From positions 145,171,874 through 145,235,873 of the forward strand of contig CM060965.1 in NCBI GenBank assembly GCA_030765045.1: a DNA stretch of 64,000 bases. The letters run 5' to 3'. Source of the DNA: Tenodera sinensis. Lineage: Eukaryota > Arthropoda > Insecta > Mantodea > Mantidae. The position numbers and the translations under genes were made by a program. The notes below the pieces were generated by a model. The model was not told where the DNA came from and did not search any database. It was given only the letters and a program-made list of their open reading frames with translations. Below, in pieces: positions 11,312-20,955 of the stretch (the first letter of the stretch is position 1; every line of letters starts with the position of its first letter).

Positions 11312-13215
11312 TTAATACGTACACTTATGTGTTATGCGCTCGGAGTGCCTTGTGGAAGTGGTAGGTTTATCTTTAGAGTCATGGAGAGGTATCTCCTCTG
11401 GGACAGGACTCAGACTTTCGTTGCTTGAATGTATGTTAATATGCACTATATTACCTGAGCCACCTGACTCAATAGCTGGGACTTTAAATCTCCGAACACA
11501 TCTATTCTTGTAACAGCTAAACACTTTATAACCAAAATATAGTGCCAAAATGCTAATAAGAATATAAACAATTACGGAATATCGGGCGTGTGTTACAGTG
11601 AATGAATTTTCCACTCTTGCCTCTGAATCATCTCTTCCACTTGAGAGAGTTTATAGCTAGAAACCTTTAACTCGTCAAAATGTGTTATCACTTGTTTGAA
11701 AGTTGTGTTCAGCTTTAACTCATTTCTTTTTAACTTTCCTACTAATTCTTCACAGCAATCAACATCTATGTTAATTGAGGACAACACATCAAGATTACTA
11801 AAATTACCCTGGGACATTACAACTTCTGCCTGAATTACAAAGGATTTACCATACCCCTTACAACCTGAACTAAGCTTAAGTTTGCCATACCCTTCTAAAA
11901 TAACATCTCTTGGTTGTTCCTCAGGACATGAAATAGTAACACTTTCTACAGATGGTACAAAATACAACCACTCATTATTTGCTAAAGGTGTCCATAGTGA
12001 TTCGCGTAATTCAATAAGCCTCTTTTCACATGTAGAAGGTAATCTACGAAGTTTCTGTAGCATTTTCACAACACAGTCATCATGATAGTGGGCTAACTTA
12101 AGTGGAAGGGTTTGTTTACATACATATTTTGAATCTCCCAATGTTTTTCATTTTTCCAACAAAGACAAAGGACTCATAAAGTAATATTGTCTGCTCTTAT
12201 CAATAAACAGAAGATCTTCATGAACGTCCACAAACACATATTTCCCTTGTTCAATGAGCACAGGCACTGGTATAAGTCGATACACATTATAAACACCTTG
12301 TGACACTAAAGGTAAAAATAGTACAAATGTGAGTTTTTCATCCTTTACAAATACAGCTACATCACACATAGCAATTAACAAATGAAGCGAATCCTTGCTT
12401 ACTGCAAATGGCAGGGAGGTACCTAAGGGCAAATTTGCAACACCTTTCTCTAAAACATGCAGTAATTCCGAAGGAGCTACTACCTGTGGGTGAATAAGTC
12501 CCTTTTGAGCATTTAATATACCATCTATTAGTATATCACAATTGCGAAATAAGGTTTCCATGGCATTATTTAAACTAAGTAAGTGATTACTAACCGTCAT
12601 TTTCATTTGTAGATCATCAAGCATCTTAATTTCTTGCTGCTGGCTTTTGTTTAGGAAGTCTTGAATTCTAACTAAATTCTCTTCCAATACCTTCTCATTG
12701 AAAGCCAAATTAATAAGTGAATCATTGAACAAACCTAGAGAAACCTTTACTACAGAGACTTGTTCCTTCAACAAATGTGTAATACCTTTTTCATTTTCCT
12801 CCACATGTTGTATTTGCTGATTATAATATTCCGCGTCATCATTATCTAATGTACCAAACAATATTTTCAAAAGCTGCCCTCCTACATCGATTACACCTCT
12901 CCTTGTACGCGTCTCCTGACGACCTGTCATTTCCCTCAATAACCCTTCGGTTCTCCTTAACTTGCCTAATTTATCCTGTATTTTATTCTTAAAGTTTGTA
13001 CACCCTGACCATTTCTGCAAGGAAACGTGCTCGCATGCACTCAAAGTATGCTTTATATAACTTTCTGTAGTATCTACCTGGTACTCTAAATTACCGAAAT
13101 CTACATACACAATTATCCTCCATACACTATTGTACAGCTGGGCGGTACCCTTACTCTCACAGTAAAGACCAGGCGGAGTTTCGAACTTCACCACTTCTGG
13201 ATGGGCTTCTCCCAA
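11312..13215 (-). pseudogene. env gene (baculovirus F-like fusion glycoprotein), broken
   Basis: Envelope protein of an errantivirus-like element, a predicted membrane fusion protein. Three open pieces run in order: 13215-12148 (355 codons), 12141-11593 (182 codons, same frame after a TGA), and 11614-11312 (100 codons, another frame). Residues 103-106 of the first piece are RTRR, a furin-type site, followed by a hydrophobic glycine-rich segment and the KILFGTLD motif typical of this family. The last piece has one hydrophobic membrane segment (about residues 12-32) and a cytoplasmic tail. No ATG opens the first piece; env follows the pol stop in the same frame, so in the family it is usually reached by splicing. 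At least one stop and one frameshift break it. Confidence 0.85.
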
Positions 13216-13221
13216 TCTACC

Positions 13222-14784
13222 TTAAGAAAAAGGTTTAATCCGGTTCACATGTACCTTTTGCAACCTTTTCCTTCTCTTCAGTGTTACATTTACGCCGTTA
13301 ACTGACACTATTAGATATGGGCCTATCCGTTGGCTAGAAATTTTACCTGATCTGCCCCTACGGACCGTCTCATCTTTTAGTAACACCTTTTGCCCTACCT
13401 CGTATTTAATTTCCTCACTGTGATGATCATAGTGTTCCTTGCTCTTATATTTCCTTGTAATTAGATTATCTCTAGCCACCTCGTGAGCACTCTGTAGCCT
13501 ACTTTTCAATTCGCTCACATAGTCATCATAGCAATAATTAATCTCTGGTTCCTTTTTTAGTGTTAGGGGTGTCCTACACTCATATCCAAACAAAAGCTCA
13601 AAAGGTGTATAACCAGTGGATGAATGCACAGTAGTATTGTATACAAACACAGCAAACTTCACCCATTCATCCCAGTCTGTTTGATCCTTCCCCACATAAT
13701 GCCGCAAATATTCAGCCAGAACACGGTGACTTCTCTCCAATCCACCGTTTGCCTGTGGGTGAAAAGCTGTAGTCTGCAACTTGGTTATTCTCATTAGCTT
13801 GCAGACATTCTTGAACAAATCACTTAAGAATTCCGAACCCCGATCTGTTAACACCTTTAATGGAATTCCGTAACGTAAAATAATGTTTTCCACGAACTCC
13901 TTAGCGACCGTCACCGCATCGTGTTTTTCTAGAGGCACGGCTACCATATATTTGGTAAGTTCATCTTGGCAGGTCAAGATATACTTGTTCCCCTTATTCG
14001 TCACCGTTAAGGGACCCACGATATCGAGAGATAATTTTTCGAAAGGAGATTTTGCTGTGGCACTTATTTCCATGGGTGCTCGTTTCCTAGGCCGCAAAAG
14101 CTTATTCTTTTGACAACTCTCGCATTTCTTTATATAATACTCAATGTCCTTTTTCATATCTGGCCATTGATAATTCTTCCTGATCGCCCAGTAGGTTTTT
14201 GTGACACCCCTGTGACCACCCGTAGGGCTGTCGTGTGCCTCCTGTAGTATCGCCCTTTTTTGTTCCTCCGTTATCCCCCCTTCTTCTGCAACTCCCATAA
14301 CTCTAATGCGAGAAAGTGCATCGGCATTTCCGTTCAACGACCCTTTTTTGTAAACAATCTGGTAATCGTATTCTTCCAACTTGATTCGCCATCTGAGTAG
14401 TCTCGAACCCGGTTCCTTGACACTCATTATCCATTTAAGTGGCCTATGATCAGTTACAATAGTAAATCTTTTCCCTAGTAGATAAGGCCTAAAGTGCTTA
14501 CAAGCCCATACTATCGCCAACAGCTCCTTTTCAATGGTACTGTAGTGCTTCTCTGCCTTATTCAGAGTTCTACTTGCAAACGCTACTGGCAAATCCCTAC
14601 CTATCGGGCCTTGCGACAATAATGCCCCTAATCCATCCTGACTGGCGTCTGTTGTCAAAATAAATTCCCTTGAGAAATCTGGATATTGCAATATAGGTTT
14701 TGACAACAACTTTTGCTTCAAAGTATTAAAGGCTATCTGTTGATCATCCCCCCAGGTGAACTTCGCGTTATTTTTTAGCAACAA
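13222..14784 (-). CDS. pol, second part: RNase H and integrase
   Basis: 520 codons, in the same frame as the RT piece upstream and separated from it only by an in-frame TAG (14785-14787). RNase H: TTDASQDGLG with D46, further acidic residues at E85 and D112, and NADALSR with D154. Integrase: zinc-binding H184, H191, C221 and C224; catalytic D254 (LSLDIVGPL), D314 (LTDRGSEF) and E350 (NGGLERSH), the D,D-35-E arrangement. The C-terminal part ends VHVNRIKPFS. The enzyme region looks complete, so the fragment is well preserved, but it cannot be made as one product with RT without reading through the stop. Confidence 0.9.
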   Translation of the reverse strand: MLLKNNAKFTWGDDQQIAFNTLKQKLLSKPILQYPDFSREFILTTDASQDGLGALLSQGPIGRDLPVAFASRTLNKAEKHYSTIEKELLAIVWACKHFRPYLLGKRFTIVTDHRPLKWIMSVKEPGSRLLRWRIKLEEYDYQIVYKKGSLNGNADALSRIRVMGVAEEGGITEEQKRAILQEAHDSPTGGHRGVTKTYWAIRKNYQWPDMKKDIEYYIKKCESCQKNKLLRPRKRAPMEISATAKSPFEKLSLDIVGPLTVTNKGNKYILTCQDELTKYMVAVPLEKHDAVTVAKEFVENIILRYGIPLKVLTDRGSEFLSDLFKNVCKLMRITKLQTTAFHPQANGGLERSHRVLAEYLRHYVGKDQTDWDEWVKFAVFVYNTTVHSSTGYTPFELLFGYECRTPLTLKKEPEINYCYDDYVSELKSRLQSAHEVARDNLITRKYKSKEHYDHHSEEIKYEVGQKVLLKDETVRRGRSGKISSQRIGPYLIVSVNGVNVTLKRRKRLQKVHVNRIKPFS

Positions 14785-14787
14785 ATG

Positions 14788-16191
14788 CTAAGGTGCGGCT
14801 ATTTTGCTAAAGTTACGAATGAATCGACGATAATAGCCAACTAAACCCAAAAATGCTCTTAATTCAGTCAGTCCTTTAGGGATGGGATAATTTGCTACTG
14901 CTTCCACTTTCTTTGGATCGGGTTGTACCCCATTCTCCGAAATTACATGACCAAGGTAGTTAACCTCTTTTCTCAAAAATTCACATTTTTCCGGCTGCAG
15001 TTTTAGGTTGTACCTTCTAAACCTCTGAAATACCTCCCTCAATTTTTGATCATGCTCCTTAAGCGATCCTGCATAGATAACTACGTCGTCCAGGAAAACA
15101 AAGCACCTGGATGGCGATAAACCCGCCAGCACCGTGTTCATCATTTTCTGAAACGTGGCTGGGGCGGTCTTTAAGCCAAATGGCATTCTCACGTACTGCC
15201 AATGACCATGTTTTGTCGAAAACGCTGTTTTCTCCTTATCTTCTGCCTTCATGGGTATTTGATGATATCCCATTGCCAAATCTATGCAAGAGAAATATCT
15301 GGAATTCCCCAACTGATCTAGGATTTCCGTAATATCTGGAAGTGGGTAAGCATTTCCTACTGTCTTTTCATTTATTTTCCTGAAATCGACTACAAGCCGA
15401 AATTTCTGGATGCCACTTGCATCCATTTTCTTTTTTACTACTAGTAAGGGACTATTCCAAGGCGAATTGCTCTCTTCAATTATACCCTCCTGCAATAATT
15501 TTTGCACCTGCTTTTCTACTTCCTGTTTGTGTGCCTCGGGTAGTCTATAAGGCTTTACATGAATCGGTTCTATATTTGGTTCCATTATAATAGCATGTTC
15601 TACTGCACTAGTGGAACTCAAACTATCCTCCGGCAAATAAAATATATCCTGATACAACCTGCAGGTTTCCCTAATCACCCCCCTTTCTTCCTCGTTGAGG
15701 TGCTCAAGCCTCAATTGAGCCATTACCTCTGTTTCTCTATTAGCTGCCTGTGGGGTGTTAGTAATAGTGCACAGCTTTTCGCAATTATTTTCATTAATAA
15801 CTGCCTCCAATTTAACCGGAGTCACCCTAAGTTCAACTTCCTCATCATTGGTATTTAGCATGCTAGTTACAGCACTTCCATTCCTAACAGTTACAACCGA
15901 ATCTGCCAAATAAACACCTGATTGTACTTCGCATTTTTCTATCAACCCCTCCTTCAGCTCAACATCCTCTATAGGGATTTCAACCATGACCTCTGACCTC
16001 CCCGGAAGCTTAATTGTCCTAACTGACTCCATAGCGCCCTTGGTTAATAGTTTAAGTCGTTCCCCGACAACACTCAGCTCTAAATCTTTGTAATTTAGCG
16101 TAGCTTTCGTGGCCTCCAAGAAATCTCTTCCAAGAATTCCATCACAGGGAATATCTACTTGATCTTTCACTAATTGAAAATCGTACTTCAC
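14788..16191 (-). CDS. pol, first part: end of protease and reverse transcriptase
   Basis: 467 codons; the open frame begins at a GTG but really continues a protease reading that is out of frame upstream. GILGRDFL at residues 18-25 is the second conserved protease motif. The RT has LVVDFRKIN (residues 266-274), catalytic D304 in CIDLAMGYHQ, MPFGLKTAPATFQ, and the active-site FLDD at 366-369. It ends in the LGLVGYYRRFI connection region, at a TAG. Typical Ty3/gypsy (Metaviridae) RT. Confidence 0.9.
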   Translation of the reverse strand: MKYDFQLVKDQVDIPCDGILGRDFLEATKATLNYKDLELSVVGERLKLLTKGAMESVRTIKLPGRSEVMVEIPIEDVELKEGLIEKCEVQSGVYLADSVVTVRNGSAVTSMLNTNDEEVELRVTPVKLEAVINENNCEKLCTITNTPQAANRETEVMAQLRLEHLNEEERGVIRETCRLYQDIFYLPEDSLSSTSAVEHAIIMEPNIEPIHVKPYRLPEAHKQEVEKQVQKLLQEGIIEESNSPWNSPLLVVKKKMDASGIQKFRLVVDFRKINEKTVGNAYPLPDITEILDQLGNSRYFSCIDLAMGYHQIPMKAEDKEKTAFSTKHGHWQYVRMPFGLKTAPATFQKMMNTVLAGLSPSRCFVFLDDVVIYAGSLKEHDQKLREVFQRFRRYNLKLQPEKCEFLRKEVNYLGHVISENGVQPDPKKVEAVANYPIPKGLTELRAFLGLVGYYRRFIRNFSKIAAP

Positions 16192-16352
16192 AACATTATT
16201 CCCTATATATTTAGCGCCCCATACGTTTCTATCAACGATCCGCTTGCGCTTTTTGCAACCATTTTCTTTTCCGGATCAAAAATAAGTTTTCCTACAACTG
16301 AAGGGGTTTTAAGCAACGACATATCTGACCCTGAATCCACTAACATCACAAA
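16192..16352 (-). pseudogene. Protease start, frameshifted
   Basis: Directly after the gag TAA and in the gag frame, the sequence reads FVMLVDSGSDMSLL, with the aspartic protease DSG signature. The same frame continues to a TAG near 16205, whereas the rest of protease and RT lies in another frame, so a small indel near 16205-16215 breaks it. Since DSG is in frame with gag, the family may make one Gag-Pol frame, with the TAA a mutation or a readthrough site. Confidence 0.75.
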
Positions 16353-17282
16353 TTAACCATTCTTACTAGCAGGAGAACTAATTCTTACGAACTCATGCTT
16401 TGTTTTAGAAATTACTCCAATATGAGCAACAGATTCTACTGTTCTATCGTCTTCTGACTTCTTAATTCTTTCATCCTTTTCATTCTGCTTATTTTTCCTA
16501 GGACTCCTACAATTTCTAGCAAAGTGTCCGACCTTACCACAATTAAAACAAGTTACTATGCTCGACTTTCCCTTATTTTCAGTGGAAACACTATTAATTG
16601 CCTTACTGTACTCTTTCTTAACATTTACATAACATTTGCTAGCGATATGGCCAACCCTGCCACATTTATGGCATTTCACCTGTTCTACTCTAGAATACCT
16701 TTCTCGTTTGGAAATAATGGCACTTTCTTCGTCCAACGAGGTTTTACATACCTCTTGGAATTCCTGTTCCAGCCCCCGGCTGCGAACAATGGTCTGAATT
16801 CTATCATCAGCCAAACCTTGTATAAAACAGATATTTCTCAACTTATCTGTAATTGCCAGTATTCCTTCCCTCTCAGTTTCCTTACACTTTTCTAACGCTA
16901 ATTCTCTAAACTCTGCTGTTAACCTTTGTATACGGTTAATCCACGCGCTTATTGACTCGGACTTTTCCTGTTTAGCAGCAAAAAGTTGAGTGCTATAATA
17001 ATCAAGAGTTCTCTTCTCAACATAGGAATGCCTTAAATATTCCTTAACCTCCTCCCACGATTCTAGTTTCCTATGGATAATTGCCTTCCTGGGTTCCCCT
17101 TTTATTCTAGTAAGCAACAACTTAAAGAATACATTTAATCTCTCAGGACTTATCATTTCACATGCAGTATCCGCATCTACGATAAACTGCGTAACTTCAT
17201 TCTTTTCCCCATTAAAAGAAGATACTAGTTTAAGAGCCTCGTGGGGTAACATATAATAGCTACTTCTACTATCCACTGCCAT
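16353..17282 (-). CDS. gag, nucleocapsid with two zinc knuckles
   Basis: 309 codons from an ATG near the leader. The capsid-like first 190 residues are followed by two CX2CX4HX4C knuckles (C204-C217, CHKCGRVGHIASKC; C245-C258, CFNCGKVGHFARNC), then a basic tail. Gag assembles the particle and binds the RNA. It is uninterrupted. The terminal TAA is followed by protease sequence in the same frame. Confidence 0.9.
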   Translation of the reverse strand: MAVDSRSSYYMLPHEALKLVSSFNGEKNEVTQFIVDADTACEMISPERLNVFFKLLLTRIKGEPRKAIIHRKLESWEEVKEYLRHSYVEKRTLDYYSTQLFAAKQEKSESISAWINRIQRLTAEFRELALEKCKETEREGILAITDKLRNICFIQGLADDRIQTIVRSRGLEQEFQEVCKTSLDEESAIISKRERYSRVEQVKCHKCGRVGHIASKCYVNVKKEYSKAINSVSTENKGKSSIVTCFNCGKVGHFARNCRSPRKNKQNEKDERIKKSEDDRTVESVAHIGVISKTKHEFVRISSPASKNG

Positions 17283-17891
17283 TTTACATATAGTAGTAGC
17301 AAGGACTCACCTCTACGCCTTCAGTGGACGAGCTGTATCGTCTGTTGCGGTCCGCAACCTTGTCTGTCCCGTTCACCAGTTCCAGACGCGTCGCCAGCTA
17401 TCCTCGATCCCTGGTCCTCCAGCTATTGCGCCGTTTCAGCGCTCGACGTTCCTCGTCTCGTGGTTGGACCTCTCGATCCTCGAACCTCGAACTGCTCGCC
17501 GTAAGCCGTATCTGTCACCTCGAACCTTTAACTGCTCGCCGTAGGCCGCTGCTGTCGCCTCGAACCTCGGACCTTCAAACCGTACAGTCTGCACCCGGCC
17601 TTCCACCAGTAACAGCAAGGGTAGTGTCACCGCAGTACTGGGTTGGTTGCCGTCTTCCTCACGGATCTGGGACTGCACGCAGTGGGCTGCTGCTACCACC
17701 TCGAGCCTCGAACCTCGAATCTCCGGAATTGTGCAGAAGTTGCACAGAGCTGCTGTCTCCACTTCCTAGGATTCTCGGGCGTTGAGTATGTTGCCTTAGC
17801 TGCTGCCTTCTTCTTGGTCCTTGGCGATGGTGATTTTTACTCGTAGCTGGATTTGATCACAGGAAACCCAAACACCTGACACCAGAATTTA
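17283..17891 (-). other. Leader (5' UTR) of the gypsy-like element with 40-bp tandem units
   Basis: Untranslated leader between the 5' LTR and gag. Plus-strand 17481-17520 and 17521-17560 are tandem units with an exact 40-base period (CGAACC, then CTGCTCGCCGTA), with a partial third from 17561 and further CCTCGAACC pieces near 17700. Open frames on both strands are low-complexity and probably non-coding. Leader repeats in insect errantiviruses can bind host proteins, but that is not shown here. Confidence 0.7.
17868..17884 (-). promoter_or_regulatory. Primer binding site
   Basis: TGGTGTCAGGTGTTTGG on the minus strand, seven bases from the 5' LTR. It begins TGG, complementary to a tRNA CCA end. 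The first nine bases fit the end of a leucine tRNA (CTGACACCA), the rest do not, so the primer identity is tentative. Confidence 0.55.
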
Positions 17892-18564
17892 TGTTGTATC
17901 CTTCTCGCACCTAGCACCCTCCCGTAAGTGAGGTGGGATAGGATTGTCTGGTTGAGTGCCGAGCGGAGCAAGTAGGTGAGGTTTCCTGGATATTCCACTC
18001 GAAATCACACAACAATTGGTGTTAAAGGATTTATTTACAAACAGTACGGAACAAGCTTAAAGGAATATGGGTAGTGGTTACACCATCCGATGTGGACTCG
18101 TTGACAATGGCGGGTCAAAAGACATCCCTTCCATGGTGACTAAGGCTTATATATCGTTCCACAATATTCTCTGGGTAAGACACTATCCCTAATAACCATA
18201 AACTGTTATGTGACAGGCGTATGGGAATGCTACACCCTTCCTCGGGTCCCCCTTGGGGTTGAAGGTCAAGTTCCAGACAGTCACATATACCAGTATTTCC
18301 AACTTCTGTAGAATACGTCTGCTTAAAACTATTTCTCACATATTATATTTCCATTACCAATATATGAATTCATACTATCATTCTACTCTTCTATAACAAT
18401 TATATTTCAATTACCAATATATGAATTCATACTATTATTCTACTCTTCTATAACAATTATATTTCCATTACCAATATGTGAATTCAGACTATGATTCTAC
18501 TCTGCTATAACAATTATGTTTCCATTACCAATATTTGAATTCATACTATTACCCTACTATAACA
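17892..18564 (-). repeat. 5' LTR of the gypsy-like element
   Basis: 673 bases with the same ends as the 3' LTR. The U3 start (18345-18560) has four copies of a 57-bp AT-rich unit containing ATTACCAATAT and GAATTCA, one more than the 3' LTR. A TATA box and an AATAAA signal are visible downstream. Confidence 0.95.
18146..18153 (-). promoter_or_regulatory. LTR TATA box
   Basis: TATATAAG on the minus strand in the middle of the 5' LTR, with an AATAAA polyadenylation signal about 115 bases downstream (18030-18035). The order fits U3-R-U5. Confidence 0.6.
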
Positions 18565-18913
18565 GAGTGTACTCAGCAAGCAAGTTTTTAAATGTCGGAT
18601 TATTAACTTTGAACAAGGGAATATCAGCAGCTAAAAATACTTGACACAAGTCATAGGAAAATTCAGTAGCCCTATTTCCTAAACACTCTACTAGCTGTTT
18701 TTGAACAGGTTCTCTGTTTGTGAGTTTTCTGATTAAATTCTCCTTATGTTTTGCTGTGTTTATGTGCTGAACTATTTGAAATCTTTTTTCACTCCCTACA
18801 TTTTTCTCACACGCTCCACAATACAGTACCCTATTATCTGTAGATATTAAGTCACTCGAAAACTCTTTCTGTGAACTAATTAATCTAGCACTCGAAATTG
18901 GTTTTACTTTCAC
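18565..18913 (-). pseudogene. hAT (CGGBP1-like) transposase, N-terminal part
   Basis: About 118 codons ending at the gypsy-like insertion. A BED-type zinc finger is visible: CGACEKNVGSEKRF, then QHINTAKHKE (C-X2-C, H-X4-H). This is followed by FSYDLCQVFLAADIPLFKVN and NPTFKNLLAEYT, the conserved segment that continues on the other side of the insertion with QHVPEESALRK. The transposase would bind the terminal repeats and cut and paste the element. It is broken by insertion and by lesions downstream. Confidence 0.75.
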
Positions 18914-19546
18914 ATTTCAAGAGCTTTTTAACATTTTATACACCTAATTTAATTTGGTGGGAACCAGTTCACAACACTGTTACGTTTGAAGACCATGCCA
19001 CAACTATTCAAGGTCAGGCCAGCGTTGCTCAAAACGTTGACCTGCACTTTATCTTTGTTAATATAAACCTCTCAGATAACGCACTGATTATTCTCTACGC
19101 ACAAACATATAATGAAGGGATGGAAACAGGGGATTCACTGCATGACAACATGACTCACCTTGCGAGTTGCATCAACATGTGCAATACTACCAATATGAAA
19201 AGTATTATACGCATGGAAAAAATAATAAAAACCATAAAAATAATTAAAATATGCAATATAGGGGCTATAATATTGAAATCTTCGTGAGTTGCATCATCAT
19301 GCGCAATACTACCAATATGAAAAATATTATCCAGATGGAAAAAAATAATAAAAACCCATAAAAATCATTAAAATATGCAATATGGGGCTATAATATTGAA
19401 ATATTATGCATTTATCAAAATCAAGAAAATATGCAGTTATATGCACCATAAAATCATGTCCAAATAACTGAAAATTCCATAATTCGTGCACATACGTTTT
19501 TAACCCCTGTAAAAAAACATGCAAATGCATGAACTTCACAGCCGTA
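18914..19546 (-). other. hAT 5' region with 122-bp tandem duplication and terminal repeat
   Basis: Non-coding end of the hAT element. Two tandem units of 122 bases start at 19164 and 19286 (both GAGTTGCATCA, then ATACTACCAATATGAAAA). Subterminal ATATGCA motifs cluster at 19370-19450, and the inverted repeat ends at 19546. Confidence 0.7.
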
Positions 19547-19554
19547 GTTATAAC

Positions 19555-20100
<546 letters not shown>

Positions 20101-20955
20101 GCAAACATGCTAAGGAAAGATGTTTGTCCTCTGCCTGCCGACACTCAGCCTCAGATATCATTTTGCGTGCACACTTCTGGGAGATCACAGAGCAATGGAT
20201 CCGAAGCTAAATACCAGAAATGTTCCGTTGTTCTGCAATATGTAACCAAAGGTAATATTTTGGGACAGCTTTCTAAGCCCTTATAACAAACTGTGAGTTA
20301 CAGAGGCTTTGGAAGCCGATCCTGTTATGCGTTGTTGAAATAAATAGCAACGAAAAAAAGTAAATTATAATTCCTTATTAAGTGTATCTATATTTGTAGA
20401 GTATTACAAAATTACAAAACGAATCAAGAAGATAAAAAGGTCGAAGGAAAATCAGGATTAAATTTTATAACTATATATAAGCTAACTGCAGTTTTTTTCC
20501 GTCGCCAATGCCTGCACGGGCTACACTGTATCTCAACTGTGGAGTGTTGCAGACTATTGGAAAAGGCTTGTATTTCATCTTCCTGTAGTAATGCAAGACA
20601 CGTGGTTTCGCGCCATTAGCCATCTTGACGCGAGTATGAACTTGAATCATAATCTAAAAACTTTTGAAAGGTATACAATTTTTATTTTATTTTTAAATAA
20701 CTAGGCATGCTTCTACCTTATTCAAGTTAATTTGTTGTGTTACACGTTCGTTTGGCTTCCGTGTGAAATATTTGCATTGTTTCCATCCATTATTAAATGC
20801 GAGGTAAATAAATTTAATCCTTTCAGTGCGTTGTATCGAATGCAGTGTGTGGTGCAAATACGGGCTATAGCCTATTTAGACTACGATATTTAAAACTAAG
20901 TATCTGATTAAGTATGGAAGTACTATATGTCAGATACCATGTAATAAGCCAAAAT
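20101..20955. other. Intergenic before pogo-like fossil
   Basis: AT-rich; no supported gene. It may include the 5' end of the pogo-like element, but no inverted repeat was found. Confidence 0.35.

Larger units (their letters stand above)
10647..18564 (-). mobile_element. Errantivirus-like Ty3/gypsy element (7.9 kb)
   Basis: A complete LTR retrotransposon on the minus strand, in the order 5' LTR, primer site, leader, gag, pol (protease, RT, RNase H, integrase), env, polypurine tract, 3' LTR. The env product has a furin-like site followed by a fusion-peptide region of baculovirus-F type, which places it with insect errantiviruses. Flanking tetramers AAGT (10643-10646) and GAGT (18565-18568) fit a 4-bp duplication with one mismatch. 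It landed inside the hAT transposase gene. Coding regions carry several stops and frameshifts, although the LTRs are nearly identical. Confidence 0.9.
8850..19554 (-). mobile_element. hAT transposon with 8-bp target duplication, split by nested insertions
   Basis: The palindromic 8-mer GTTATAAC occurs at 8850-8857 and at 19547-19554. Directly inside, the left end reads TAGGGCTCGGAAGTTCATG and the right end, reverse-complemented, reads TACGGCTGTGAAGTTCATG, matching at 16 of 19 positions. Eight-base duplications and short inverted repeats starting C/TAGGG are hallmarks of hAT elements. Subterminal copies of ATATGCA crowd both ends (about 8895-8950 and 19370-19450), as expected for transposase binding sites. 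The interior holds a BED-finger, CGGBP1-like transposase pseudogene on the minus strand. Without the gypsy-like insertion (10647-18564) and the SINE pair (9374-9831), the hAT would be about 2.3 kb. Confidence 0.85.

Noticed and set aside
17324..17785. 153-codon plus-strand frame opposite the retroelement leader
   Set aside because: Repeat-driven Arg/Ser/Leu composition, antisense to the leader; no domain.
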